A DNA stretch of 64,000 nt from Scatophagus argus. Lineage: Eukaryota; Chordata; Actinopteri; Scatophagidae. Shown here one piece after another: positions 41,330 through 54,917 of the stretch; position 1 is the first letter of the stretch, and each line of letters opens with the position of its first letter. Both the position numbers and the translations under genes were made by a program. The DNA is taken from positions 9,786,519 to 9,850,518 of the forward strand of contig NC_058504.1 of NCBI RefSeq assembly GCF_020382885.2, read 5' to 3'. Below the pieces are notes generated by a model. It made no database searches, had not been told where the DNA came from, and saw nothing but the letters and a program-made list of their open reading frames with translations.

Positions 41330-41760
41330 ATACTTATTTGAGTATTTATTTGAGTTATGGTACTTTAGGCTTCCACTCCACTACATTTTGAAGGCAAATA
41401 TTGTACTTTTTACTCCGCTATATGTGGAGTAAAAAGTACCTAACCTAACCCTAACCCTTTACTTGACAGGTTTAGCAACTTGTGACCTTGCAAATTTAAA
41501 TTAATAATACAAGATCCAATTATAAATCATGAGATATTATTATTAAGTTGTCAAATAGTATATAAAGTAATTAGAATCACCCCCACCTTTACCAGCTGCG
41601 ATATTAAAGTGTTACACATTGAAGCACTACTAATTATAATCCTGTGAAATCAAACATATGACTCTGAAATGGACCAGTCTGCACTGCGAGTACTTTACTG
41701 ATGTTAATACTTGTGTACTTTCACTTGAGCAATGTTTTGAATACAGGCCTTCTACTTGTA
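41330..41760. repeat. hAT-like nonautonomous element, diverged copy
   Basis: Shares the block CTTGCAAATTTAAATTAATA with the 7.3-kb copy, plus phrases such as CTTCCACTCCACTACATTTT and ACTTTTTACTCCGCTATATG that are typical of short fish elements. A phrase near 41.74 kb (TTGAATACAGGCCTTCTACT) continues the same family. Confidence 0.55.
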
Positions 41761-44700
41761 AGAGAGTTTTTCTTAATCCTAATACTTCCTACTACGGCCC
41801 CACTGAACATGAATGATTATTAAAACATCTGTAAGCGAACGCCTGGATGGTGTCGAATAGAAAAATGCTACTGGTTTTGGGGTGGTGCCACTTAAAGGGA
41901 CTGTGACACATGAACACACGGTGTTAAGCAGCATACCCCCTACAGAATGGAAGGGAAGTCGCTGTGCCATAAAATCTCCTCCAGGATTTACAGCTGTGGT
42001 AGGAAACCTCAGTACAAAGTGACATTTGCTGATACAAGCTTGAGACGCTCTGCTGTGGCAATACAGACGTCAGCTGGTCCGCATTTTATATGATGCAAAG
42101 TTAAGTCTCGGTATCAGTATTAGCCGAGTTACAGGATTAATGAGAAGTCTCATAATTTCCTCTAAAACATGGTTTCCTAACACATTAACCTAATTTATTC
42201 CTTTAACTCTTGCATAAATTAAAAAGTAATGCTCATACTGTATTCAGTGGCCACCAAGTATCAAACAACAGATGAATAGATGAACATAAACATATTTGTA
42301 CATCAGGATTAGACATTATTGCCATTAAAGAATTTAAGACGCGATTTAAATGGCCCAAAATCACAAATTTGCCTCATTTGCCTGCAGATTCTTATCAAAG
42401 ATTCATCATCCAACTTTAGCACATAAACCTCACTGTGATACACTGTAACCAGAAAAAAACAAAAGCCTGGAGAACTTTAAGTACAAACAAATCAAATGTC
42501 ATGGTGACACTTTTGACTGTCAGAGTTGAAGCTAGTAAAATACTGCTTACAGCAACGTGACAGCACGATGATGATATGTGATGAATGTGGGCTGAGTAAC
42601 AAAACAGCAGGAGAAAGTTTTGAGGACTTCCTCCAGTGGCTGCCTGCATAGATGAGAAAGAGCGACACCATGTGTTTAGATGAGGTATTGTAACTAAGTG
42701 AAACTGCTCAGAAATTTAGAAGTTAATGTCTTTAATTGATTGATTAAGTCTGAGTAATGACTCATGTGGTGTGTGTAATCGCCTATTGGGATATCCTGGC
42801 TGTTTTTGGGGAGTGTTCTTTTGTAAGTTCTATTTGACAGCATTGAATTCGGTCTGCTCCTGGTGGGAAACTTGGAAGTGGGGTGAAAGCGCCGAGCCAA
42901 AGATAAACACCGACCTCACAGTACAATACCTACCAAAGCTGTGTCAGAACTGGCCCACAGCTCTCTGTTTGAGCTGCGGTGCCTACAGACAAGAAAGAGG
43001 CTGTTTGTCTTCCCTGGGATCAGTAAACATCCTCAACACAAACAGGTTCCTCTGGAGTGAGAGAGGAGAAACTCACACCGTCAGGGCAGCTGCACTCTCA
43101 CTCCGCCACAGCCTTTGATGTCCTTCAGACAGAGCTGATAATGAAGGCCCCTTACATCTTAATTCTTTTAATTGGAGCGTGGATGTAACTGGTTGCTGAT
43201 ACCTTGTTGTCACTGTCTTGGCTTGATGTGAACTGAGGACAAATTTTAAAGAAATTGTGAAAATGGAGCTAAAAAATAACAAAAAAACAAAAAACAGAAC
43301 AGAGCTTTGTCTGAATATAACCCTATTAAATATTGTAACTTTTTTGTCACTGGCAACCAAAAAAGACAAAATCCAACAGTACAATGGTACAGCTCTCACC
43401 CCTCTCTGACTGAGCTTCTGTAAATCTTTAAAACTGGCCATGAAGATGTACTTTTATTTTAAAGAGGGCTAAATAAGTTCTTAAAACAGCTTTACAGTGA
43501 ATGTGACTCAGAATGGAGTAAATTGTGGCTTTGTTGGGGACTATTTTCTCTGGAGAATATTTACTGCAGCAGGACGGTGTATGTGAGCCTGTCTCAAAAT
43601 TAAGCACGGTGCTCGCATTCATTATGATGAGGCTCATTGATATGTTTTTAATGGGCTTTGAATGGAATTCTGTGGAAAATAATGAATGAAACTTGTTAAT
43701 AATCAAAAGATATAGTATGTATATAACTTTTAAGTCTTACACCTAACTGGGCCTTGTTCTGTGAAAGAAAGAGCCACTCCAAGCAAAAAAAAAAATACCC
43801 CCTCCATCTTGCCCAGGGTGAGATAGTGAGGCATTTGGTTCGGGCCACAGCTTGCACTGCAGCCCCAGGTCCTGTCTGGTCTCCACATGATGGCTTTTAA
43901 TCAGTGACTAAAGCCCTCTAGACTACAGGCTGATTATCAAGCTTCTGGTCAGTGGGCTCACAGTCATCTGTGGATTTCACATGTATCGTCTGACTATTGG
44001 TTGATAAAGATCTTCTTCATCATAAAATAGATTTATCTTTTTTTTAATATATACATTATCAATATAATAATAAGGAATTGGCTGGACCTCATCAAAAAAT
44101 GAGAGATTATTTGTGTTTTCTGGTTAAAAAAAATCAAAGCTAAAGATGTAAGGAGTGCTACTACAGTGTGAAATCCTGAGGACAACAAGCTTGTGTGTTT
44201 GTGTGTGTGCATCAGAAGAGTCTTTCCAGTCTTCCCAGTGTAAATATGCTTAGCCCCAGATGATCTTCAAGGGCTCGCTTGTTTGTACCTGCCGTGTCGT
44301 TCTGCTCGTCCACCCAGCATGACACCCTGTAGCCCAGGATCAGTCTCTCAGAGATCAAAAGACCTTGGTGATTCTTATCAGATAATATTCTTGTCCCTCT
44401 TTTTCCCCCTTTGAGTCCAGCCTCCTCACACTGTTGACCTGAACCATGCACACTGTTTCTTATGGCCCTTTGGCCTTTCCTCTTCTTATCACCGTGATGG
44501 CCAGGCCATGATAAGGCAGGTCCAGCCTCAGGACAGAAGGAGGGTACTGCCCCTCTTCTAAACCTCCACAGTTGCATAACTCGGGCACTTCAGGGCATCT
44601 CTGCTCTGTGCACATGGCACTGTGTTTCATGCACTAAAAAACATGAATTATCTCTCATCCTGAAAACTTCATGAATGTGTACACTGATCAATTTAAGTGT

Positions 44701-46502
44701 CTACACATACAAAAGAAACATGTCAGTCTTGCTGAATTATTTAATTTTCATTGTTGTAAATATCATTTTTGGGCTGACACTCATTAGGATTACACCTGGC
44801 TCTTTAGCTGTCATCCTCTTGGTTCAAAGAGGCTGAAAATTGCGCGAGCACACCTACATGTTAAACCAGGACACATGACATCAGTGCATCTCTCTCCCTC
44901 TCTCTTAGCGTCGTATGCATTTATGGGTATGCGGGCTGAGCAGACAGACAGGGAAGACTGGTGTCCAAAGTCATGACCCTGCCCTGACCTGGATGAAGGA
45001 AATGGTCACGCTGCTCGAGACAAAGCAGGTCAAAGGAGAGTCTGAGGGGCTGGCTGGTCAGCCTCTAACAATGGGGTCCGCGCTCTAAGATCGCAGGCCA
45101 CACAAAGGCCAGAGAATCCCCCTCCTTCCCACTCCCACATTGCAATAGAGCTGGCATTTCACACTGGCCTGTGAACAGCCATTCAATCAAACTACTGTTT
45201 AACCTGACCCCTGGCCTACACAGAAATCAAGATGAGTCTGGCGGGATGTATTTAGGCAACTGACCTCACTGGCCTCAGCCAGCCATCAGTTACTGAACAA
45301 CTCTGTCTCGCGGTTATCTCCACCTCAGTTAATATTGTATTCATTTTCATTTTTAAATGTAAGATGTTTCCCATTTTGTAATTGCTGCTCCAAATTCTTG
45401 TGAATATCTCTTAAAAGCATGTAATCAATAGGCCACCCAATAAATAATGTGTCTAGTGATGGGTGTAAGGAGAAATAGCCCCCTGGGGAACAAGAGACAC
45501 CGCCAGACCCTTCGTCTGGGTCACCTACCCTCGAGCCAGGGCTGAGAGAAGCAGCCACATGACCCTCTGTCTTCTCAATGGACTGCTCCTCCCCTCTACC
45601 TGTACATGGCTCGGATCAAGGTGTGGGGGCTGCATATCAAACAGACCGAGGCCTTTGATGTGGATGGAAACACAAACACTGATTTGAGCACAGTCGTAAC
45701 AGCTTATTTGTTCCCTTTAGTCATTCATTGAGCTGCTTGTTGAATACGTATGTCTTCAAAGGACTGCTGCATGCACTGGTACAGTAGCCGAGGAGGTCCT
45801 GAGAGCACCCTGGCCCTGGTGGGTTGTGAGAAGGCCATCTGGCTTCCTGTTCCTTAGATTTGATATTGATTTATTGGCTGTACATGGGAAGATAAGGGGG
45901 CACCAGCTGCCAGAAGTTCTCCTCTGCATCCTCACAGACAATGGGCCTCCTGGTCACCTATGTCCTGACTTAATAGGTAATGCATCATCCCTTATTAGGT
46001 TTTCACAAGGTTATACAAAAACAATGCAACATTTTTGCACAAATTGCAAATTAAGTCGAATTTAAAACTCAAGAATTTATGGTGCATCATGACACAAATC
46101 AATTCAACAAGGCTACAAATTTACCAAATATTTTACACTTTATACACCATATTTAATCACATATTCTGGCCAGCAGTGCCGAGATAACAGTAGTTGCACT
46201 GTTTGTTGTAATAAAGACTGTTACAGTAATGAGGTGAAAAAATTCATTTACTATTCCTAACAAACCCTGACAACCTTTCACAGTTTAACCCATCACAGAG
46301 ACCATTCATTCAAAATTAGGCTCTGATGCATAACAAGTCTCTCATTCCTGGTAAGTGAGCCGGGAGTGCTGCAGTTTGGCCTGAGCCTCTGAGGTGTCAA
46401 CATGGTGCCTCAGTGAATTGTACTCATGCCTGATTTTTCTCACCAATGCAACCCCCCACCCTTAAAAAAAGGCACACTCAGATACAGACAGACTTTGGTG
46501 TC

Positions 46503-46562
46503 ACCCACCCTGGCCTGCTCCCCACCTCCACCCCTTCTTTCTTCCCTTTCCCCTCCCCTGCC
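46503..46562. repeat. Pyrimidine-rich tract
   Basis: A roughly 60-base C/T-rich strand bias (CACCCTGGCCTGCTCCCCAC and on) on the plus strand. It is low-complexity sequence with no other support. Confidence 0.6.
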
Positions 46563-47471
46563 AACACAAGCCTGTGATGTGACTGTCTCAGATAATGAGG
46601 TGAGAATTTTATTGCAGCAGTCAGTGAGACAGAGACTCAGGTCTCTGTGCAGTCTCCCTGGTATCAGGCGCCCTCTGCTGACTCCCGTGGGCTCACACCG
46701 GATACACAGACAGCCCTCTCTGGTCCTTCAGCAACGCACTTCAAAGTGGGAGATCAAGGGTTGACTTGCGCATGACATCCAGAGAATGACAATGCCTCAG
46801 TCAGCCTACACCTACTGCTACGTGCCAGTCCCAGAGACACAAAGGCATGTAGGCTGCTCCCGCACCACTTTGCTGCATGGAGGAAGTCCTCATTCAGGAG
46901 GGGGATACACATAAAGGAAGAGGGCAGCGCTCTATGTGTATTCTATACAAATACTGGTGGGTAGAGGCAATGTGAGGGCCAGAGGAAGGACAACAGGGGA
47001 GACGGAGGGGCAGCAGATTCTTGGTGGTGTCTCATTTGATTGCTGAAGCATCAATTGATAAGATAGAGCATGAATCCATATCACAACGCTTATCTAGACA
47101 TCATCGCAGTATCTCGTGTATTGTAACACACACACATATGAGATCAAAGAATTGTCAAAGTGGGCTCTTTTATTGCTCCTTTGAACAAAAGATTTGTATT
47201 TTTACTTTGACATTCTTCAGCTGGAGCATAGTTTTCAAGGACTCCAGCTCCTCCTACCAACCTATCATCCTGGCTCTCAAAATTTTACTGATTTGATAGT
47301 TAGACTAATTTAAATACCTTTTAACTTTAAATTAGCATTCTGGCTGCACAAATAGCTAATATAAAGCATACATTTAGAGTGTTCTGCACTTGTCTCTTAA
47401 CCTTTATGACAATCACATCCACTCCATGGAAATTTGCTTTCACATTTCAGAGATGAAAGCCAGTATCCCAG

Positions 47472-47472
47472 T

Positions 47473-47499
<27 letters not shown>
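47472..47499. repeat. (CA)n dinucleotide microsatellite
   Basis: About 14 CA units in intergenic DNA. Confidence 0.95.
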
Positions 47500-47505
<6 letters not shown>

Positions 47506-48829
47506 CTTGGCAGCTAGAGCACCTCTTGTGATCAGGCTGTCATTTCCTCTTTTTGCCTCTGTTTTTATTCCAGAAAGCTTTTTTAGAAGGCAGCCACGTG
47601 GTGCAACAGCAGGCAGAATGTGGGCTCCTTGCATGGATCTGAGGCATCACGTCACGCATCATGTCAGCCCGGCAGGGGAGACAGACACTCATGACAGGCC
47701 AAGACGAGGAGAAAACAAACACAATGCTGTAATGAAACAGCAGCAACAAATCCCCGCTGATGAACACAGTTCTTCACTAAATCAGGCCTGAGTGAACTTC
47801 TTTGTATAATAAAAAATTACACTATTGTTTGCCTTGAACCAACCCTTCATTCCCAAATCTCTTTCACTCAGAGGATCACTGGACGGGATGTTCATTGAAG
47901 GTGTACTTCCACACTGAAGGAATGTCGTGTAGTTTTGGCTGAAGACTCTCTTGAAAAAGAGGTTTTCAAAAATAAAAAAAAACACATAAAGATAAAAAAA
48001 AAAATACTTATAGTAAAGTTACTGTTTACTGTTACTTACAACAACCTCGAAAAAACATGCTTGTGTACCTTTCGTCGAGCAGTTGATAGCCAAAGCTCTA
48101 TTCTGCTTGAGCAGGATTTGGCAGTTTCCATAAAGACACAGAAAAATCAAAAGGTTGGACTATTGCGCCACCTATAGGCACAAAATGACCACACTAATCC
48201 CTAAAATGTTTCGTTCCCTTAGTGTTCATCACGAGTGTCAGCTGAAAATGTGAATAATGGCTTAACTCAACAATCACTTCACTTGAAGTGAAGTTACTGA
48301 CAAAAAGATAAAAGAATTGCTGCACTGACCACAAGCTTCACTTCCTCCACTGTTGTCTCTGAACTCACTATATAGATATATATATATGTAGTTATGACCT
48401 TCTGTTTCTGGTGTAACACCTGCATATTGTCCAGTCATCAGATGCACGAATGCTAGTGAAATACTAAACACAGCTATAGACAAAACTTTGTCACCACCGA
48501 TGGCTCTCCATTCAAAATCAAATTTTGAAAGAAGACAAAACGGCCTTATTGTTTAAAGAGTTGTCTGTGAACTAATAATGATCTGCTGATTTGACTACAC
48601 TGAAGGTTTTGGCAGCCTCTTAGTGCTGCTGCTGCTACACCATACCATGCCATATACATATATATGAGTCAAATTCGTGTCAGGTTAAAACAAATGCACA
48701 GGGAGAAAAAAACAAAACAAAACAAAACAGAAAATTGCAAGTAAATCTAAAACTGAATAATCCCTAACTGTTCAACATGTTTATAAGTTAAAATTATTTG
48801 TAGACAGGAAATACTGATTATAACTGTTC

Positions 48830-49040
48830 ATGTTTCAAAGTACACATTCATAAGTCAGATTTTTGTGTGTGGAAAAGTATTAAGTACTGCATTTAAGTAA
48901 AGTTGAAGGTAATTGTACTTTACTTGACTATTTGCACATTATGGTACTTATACTCCTACAGCTAAAGTTTTACTGATCCCCAGAGGGTAAATGTAAGTGT
49001 TTCATTACCACAAGTAGAGAAAAGTAAAAAAAAAAAAAAA
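48830..49040. repeat. Diverged repeat block with LINE-tail-like motif and A-run
   Basis: Contains phrases such as GTACTTTACTTGACTATTTG, typical of the hAT-like elements above. It also contains TTTTACTGATCCCCAGAGGG, a diverged form of the TTTATTGATCCCGAGGG tail seen at 19.49 and 40.29 kb. An A17-like run follows at about 49027-49043. Confidence 0.45.
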
Positions 49041-49681
49041 AAACAAATAGCTGAAAGTAAATTCAATTTCAATTCAATTCAGTAAGACAAGCAGTACACG
49101 TGCAGTGACCATGAACAGTGTTTACTAAAGTCCTCAATGTGCTAGCAGCGCAGTGCAGTCTCAGCTAAATTATATAGAAGTAATACAGTTTGGGATACAA
49201 AATATATTATTCAGTATGATGAAATGTAGCAATATTGTTTAACATAATATATAATATGTCACAGAGTGTCACGGAAAATATGGCCTATAGTATAATAAGG
49301 TATTATATGGTCATACTAGGCCATTAGTATTATGTATAATAAAGAATATTGCTGCTTTGGCTTGAATATACGCTGTGTACATTTCTGCCACAACAGTTTA
49401 TTATTGTAAAGACACGTGGGCCACGGACAGTGCACCGTATGTGATAATGGGTAAGTTTTAAACCAAAATAAGGTCAAAGGGCGCCCTCTAGAGGCGTCGA
49501 CCCAACTCACCTCCTGCACTGTCACATGTCACATAACATCGCTGGTTAGCACAGGAGACGTATACCTCGTCGGCCTCTATATTTAGATGTCTAACTTGCG
49601 TAAACAAATCCTTTCGCGTCCCTCGGAGAAAATCGAAATCATCGCAGTAGCCGGACAGCTCAGAGGAAGGCCCAAACAGTG

Positions 49682-52600
49682 ATGGCCTCCGTTAAAAAAG
49701 ACAACAGACTGACGAGGTCTCAAAGCTTTATGTGCGTCGGTTTCGCCGGATTTTTCAGTAAAACCGTCACGTCGCCTTTGGAGGTGGTTAAAATTAAAAG
49801 TCAAGTGGGCACTTTTCATTCTAAGAGGGGCTTCTTGCAAAGTTTTATTTTGATCTACCAGAATGAGGGACTTCGAGGATTTTGGAAAGGAAATCTCGCC
49901 TCTTGTCTCCGGTTGTTCCCCTACACTGCAGTTCATCTCACAACGTACAAAAGGTAAGTTAAACTGAATCTGAATATGTCGTCGGTTGTTTTGTTTCACT
50001 TTTGTGGACTTTCAAACATAGCTTGGTGGTTATTTCCTCTGGGGTTTGCCCTGTCTTTTTGCTAGTTGAATGACGCTGTCAGCCAACTTGGTCACCTGAC
50101 GTTAACTTTGCGAGTTTATGTGGTGAATAGTTTGGATATATTAAGACATATATTAATTTCGATAGAGTAAAACGTGATAATCACGTTAATTAATTGTTTC
50201 ACACTACAGAATAACTGTTTGAATAGTTTGTTTACTTCAGCTAAATTGCTACTTCCTGTTTTACCGTACGAGGCACATCTTCTATTTCAGCCAATCAGAA
50301 GGCTGTATTTGCTCAGTCGATTTTTGAAGCGCATGGCGACGTGGGGGCCCTCAGTTTTGTCTCACAGGTAGTCTGTTTTTTTTTTTTTTTTTAAATTAGA
50401 CTCCACCCCGACAGACTTAACATTATGAATAGGAAATAATTAGTTGAATTTTCTGTCACGAAAAAATGTAATCGGTGGCTGTTTTAAGTAAGTTATTTCT
50501 GCCACTGTTGATTGATAAGCTTATTGTCTTGATAAGTTCACTCTGATTAATAGAAAAGCTGCATATCATCACGGTTTATAACATGACATGAGCGATTAAG
50601 CCACAAGTTGTAAAACCAAATATTTTTCTATCGATTGACTTATTATTTGATTATCTAACTTACAAGTTCTAAATGTGGTAACTGACCAAGCAACTAGGTC
50701 ATTTTTAATGAAGACATTTCCAAAATATATCAGTTCCAGCTTTTTAAACTCTATTCGTGATTGTAAATTGAATCACATCTTGAGTGCTTGTTGGATGAAA
50801 AACAAAAAATGCCACAAATGACAACATTGAGGACCTCAACGTCTGTAGTTTCAATGAGCGGAAGTTTTGCCTGTGAGGCAGAGTTCGGGGGAAGAGACTA
50901 CGTGTGGCTTACGTTGGGTTACTGTAGGACAACTCAATGACCGACATGCTAATACATAAACACAAAGCGCAGCAAGGGGCCTCACGTGACAACAGTAACC
51001 CAGGACACAGCCATAAGTACGGTATCTGCTGTCTATGGACTGTCAGGAGGCAGTCAGTAGGTATATGACGGTCCTGTCTCACGTTTCAGGACACGAATTA
51101 GTGTAAACGCCACTGCTACCTGAATCAGCAAACCACCGTCCCGCACTGTACACTGTTCCATTAAAAGAAAGCCCTTTTCTCTGTTCCTTTTTTTCTCCAC
51201 ATACACGTGGCTTTAGTTATTCATGTGCTCCTAAAGTGTAGGCGATTATAACCTGACCTTGATAATGTTCTGATATCTTTAATGGGTATTAAATTGCACA
51301 TGAAAGCAACACTGAAGTCTAAACATGGACACAGTGGACGTAGCAGTAAGTAATAAGCTGCATATTTATAAATTACGAGTGCAAATAACAGTTATTACCA
51401 TCACTGGGTAATGAGTGTGTTAATTTTTTTTAAATAAATGATTCATCATTTAGTCTTTAAAATGCCAGAAAATGATAAAGGCCCATTGAAACCCATTCCA
51501 AGGTGACATCATACAATTTATTGTATAAAAGCCCCAAATATGTTAGTCAGTTAATTAATTTTTCACTTGCCATAGATTCAGCTATAAAGAGTTTTGAAAA
51601 TGTATTAATTGTTAAAGTGGTTTATTAAGGAAAAAGTATTTGCTATCTTTTTCTGTTTTATATCGTTGGAAGTGAAATAATTTTTGGTTCTGGACTGCTG
51701 GTGAGATGAATCAAAGTTATTTTCTGAAGTCATCTTGGGCTCTGAGAAAAAGTGCTTTAATTTTTCAGTGTATATTAATATGTCCTAGGTTACATAATGA
51801 AGTGATTAATCAACACATTTTGAGAGATCATGAAAATAATAATCAATCAATAAACTCTCATCACTTAAATTGATCCAAAAATAAATTCTCTGTTTTGTTC
51901 TTTTAGTTTTTATTAAACCAAGGGGAGAAAAAACTGACCTAATTAGGAGTTATTAATATTTCTTTTCTCTATGTTCAGGATAGTCCACCTTCACATGGAT
52001 GAGGTGGGCTTCATCTCACAATGGAGAGCCATATTGGCTGGTGGACTGGCTGGCGTCACTGCCGCCCTGGTCACGTACCCTCTGGAGGTGGCAGAAACCA
52101 GGCTCATCGTTCAGAACTGCAGGCAGCCCACATACACCGGCGTAGTTCACACTCTGTCAAAGATCTACGGGAGTGAAGGGCTGCTCGCTCTCTACAGGGG
52201 CTTTTCCCTCACTTTGTTGGGTGTGTTTGCATATTCATTGAAATTAGTTTATTTCCTATGGGTGTTAAGGTATCGGATATTAATGTGTTAAAATGGCTTC
52301 TGCTCTTCACTTGTTACAATGTGAAAGTCAGTATATACATGAGCTGACTGAGTTATAAAAATTCATGTTTATCGCTTTTGTCTTCAGCCTGCGTTGCCCA
52401 TCATTTGCTCTGCTCGGTTCATCGACGATGCATTTAGCTGTAACATGCATTTCACTTTCATTTCACTTGTGTGCAGGTGCTTTTCCCTTTTCTGTTGGGT
52501 GCTATGTGGTCCACATGAACTTGGACAAGCTCTGGCAGGAGCCTCCTTTTCGCTTCAGTCCCCTCCAGAACTTCATTAATGGCTGCCTGGCGGCAGGCGT

Positions 52601-54917
52601 TGCCCAGACTCTCTCCTACCCTTTTGAAACCGTAAAGCGGAAGATGCAGGTAATTTACCACCTCAATACTTCTGCTTGTAGATTATGGTTTTTAAGAGAA
52701 GTGACACTAAGGTTTGTTTGTTGTTGTTGTTTTTTTTAAAAAAGGCAAAAACAAACTGATAATAAAGAATCTCTAAAGAATGCTCTTAGTCCATAAATCT
52801 AATAACTGGTCATCAAAGACATTTTGACATTTTTTATGGCCTTTTAAAGGGAATTAATGTTAATGTTCATTATAAAGCACTAATTTTCCAGTATAATTTT
52901 ATATTTTATTTTCCAATACTACTTTTCATATGTGTGATATATTGTTTGTCTTTTTCTTTTTGCCTGAAATATTTAAAAAAATAAACAAAATCAAAATAAG
53001 TTCACAGTGTATACTTGCTGCATTACCATTTGTAGTCCACAAGAGGGCAGTGGAAGTGCATCTAATTTAAGATTAGCCTCACTTGATCTCTTAGCATATG
53101 GGACCATGCAAAGTTTAAACTCTTAGATAGAAGTGGGTTTTTGTAATTGGCCTTCAGATTGTCTATTTATAGCGTATGGATGCTATAGACACATAGAAAA
53201 ACACTTTGGTCTGCACGTTCACCTTAAACGATGTTTGAGATGCCTTCTGTTCGATAGGAAGGACACACGGAGAACAAAGGACAAAATACTACATCCGGTT
53301 TTATCGGCCTATTATTAGCTACCACAAGATTCAACAGCAGCTGGGAATGTCAATGTGTCCCGGGTCTGCAGAAGCTATAGATAAGTTCTCTAAAGATAGC
53401 GAGTAACTATCAGACAGCAGGCCGGCTAAGAGTTGTGAGTGTCCAGTCTGTGAAACCACCACAACTGTGTCATCTTACTCTAAAGAACAATGTTCTACAC
53501 AACCATGTGATTTAGGGATTTGGCTCTTGTATGTGTCTCAGAGTTAAACATTGAAAGCCAGACAGAGAACAGATGATCGGAAAACAGCCGAGGATGTTTG
53601 CAGAAGCTCAGGGTGATGATTTAAGCTAAGTATTGTTTAACTCACCGGCTAGCTTGATGTTTCCACTACAAATGAACCTGTCTGAGTGGTCTGGCACCTT
53701 TTATGAATGTGTGTTGCCTTTGGCAACCTTGAAACTTGTGAAGATGCATTTCCCCTGTCACCTGACAGTCAACCCGTAGAGTTGTCAAACAGCACAGGAC
53801 ACAGTGTCTCTTGAGCTTTAAGATGCTGTTAACTGACAGCATCGTGCAGTTTGTTTCTTCTTAAAGCTTCCTGATAATGTCGAGTTCTCATCTCCACACT
53901 TGACCCTCAAAAGGACAATGTTGTGTTGACTGTATGATTAAATTTGTGATAGTGTGCAGGTTAACAGTTGAAATGAGAAATTGATCCAATCAGTAGATTT
54001 GACTGCGTTAATCGACAGTCCCAAACAGAGCAGGAGTGTCAGCTTTCCTTCACTGAGTCCTGTTTAGATTATTACTTTACAGACATGTTGCTGATTCACG
54101 GCCATTCCTTTTTCACTTTCAATGTTTTCCCAGGCGCAGAGTGCCCGTCTCCCCCACTGTGGTGGAGTCGACGTCCATTTCAGTGGAATGATCGATTGTT
54201 TCATGCAGGTTGTTAGAAACAAGGGCGTCCTCTCATTGTGGAACGGCCTCACTGCCAACACAGTCAAGGTATGCTTCCGCTGATGCATTCACTTGTCGTT
54301 GTCTAAGCCAAAACTGAACTCTTTCGCTAGTTTATTTGTGTTGCATACAAGTAGCACAACTGAAATAAGCACACGTGCGAAGGAACATGAATGTCTTTAC
54401 GACAGAAGAAGAAATGTAACCCGTGGCCTTTGCCGAAAGGGGAACGGGGGCGGGGCAGGGGGGGTGTAATGTTCAGTGCGTAATTCAGAGCATACATATC
54501 ACCAGCAAGGTGAACAAAGCCTATCTGTGGAACAGCGTGCTCCTCTCTCCTATTTCAGCTGCAAATGTCATGTTGTTTTTACAAGTATAAGGAAGGCCTT
54601 TTCATGAGTATTCTCGAATGAGAATAATCTCTGTGTGGGTCTGTGGCCTTTTGATCAAATGCACTCACCCCTTCTCACTCTCCCAACCTGTCATTCCCTC
54701 ACAGATTATTCCATACTTTGGCCTTCTTGTCATGTGCTGTGAGATGTGTAAGCAGATTTGCCTTTACCGCAACGGTTACATCGTCTCGCCCCTGAGCTAC
54801 AAACTTGCACCGGGAGTCGACCAGAGCCTCGGGCCGTACGAGCTGGAAGAGGTGAAGCGCTACTTGAGAAACAGGAACTTTGGGTCAGGGGAATCGTCTT
54901 TGGGAAACCGCTGGTGA
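49682..54917 (+). CDS. slc25a43: Mitochondrial solute carrier SLC25A43 (5 exons)
   Basis: Coding exons are 49682-49953, 51979-52220, 52477-52649, 54134-54268 and 54705-54917; phases close to 344 aa, against 341 in human. The start MASVKKDNRLT is the first ATG after a CpG-rich leader (a GTG lies just before it). The protein has three mitochondrial-carrier repeats. Signature motifs are SPLEVVK (repeat 1), YPLEVAETR (repeat 2) and YPFETVKRK (repeat 3), with matching LRGFWKGN, LLALYRGFS and VLSLWNGLT helices. The tail contains LSYKLAPGVDQSLGP, very close to human SLC25A43. It belongs in the inner mitochondrial membrane; the transported substrate is not established. It lies head-to-tail with slc25a5, as in human Xq24. 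Repeat 2 is atypical because Glu replaces the usual Lys/Arg of PX[DE]XX[KR]. Confidence 0.95.
49954..51978 (+). other. slc25a43 intron 1
   Basis: 2.0-kb intron with a T-run at about 50369-50391. No exon, RNA gene or clear repeat is seen in the rest. Confidence 0.8.
52650..54133 (+). other. slc25a43 intron 3
   Basis: 1.5-kb intron holding one CTCF-like motif CCACAAGAGGGCAG at 53037-53050 and no supported gene. Confidence 0.75.
54438..54465 (+). other. G-quadruplex-prone tract in slc25a43 intron 4
   Basis: Four G-runs lie close together on the sense strand: G4 at 54439-54442, G5 at 54446-54450, G4 at 54452-54455 and G7 at 54458-54464, with loops of 1-3 bases. This meets the standard pattern for a stable quadruplex in DNA or pre-mRNA. 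Confidence 0.7.

Larger units (their letters stand above)
39961..49559. other. Gene-free interval between lnx2b and slc25a43
   Basis: About 9.6 kb with no supported exon on either strand. It has repeat fragments (LINE-like tail at 40.29 kb, hAT-like blocks at 41.3-41.7 and 48.8-49.0 kb), a pyrimidine-rich tract at about 46.50-46.56 kb, a (CA)n at 47472-47499 and several CTCF-like motifs near the slc25a43 end. The segment 43.8-45.3 kb is less AT-rich and free of obvious repeats, so it could hold conserved regulatory DNA; this cannot be judged without alignment. Confidence 0.6.

Noticed and set aside
44212-44577. 121-residue minus-strand open frame
   Set aside because: Low-complexity, no recognisable domain, no CpG promoter or splice context.
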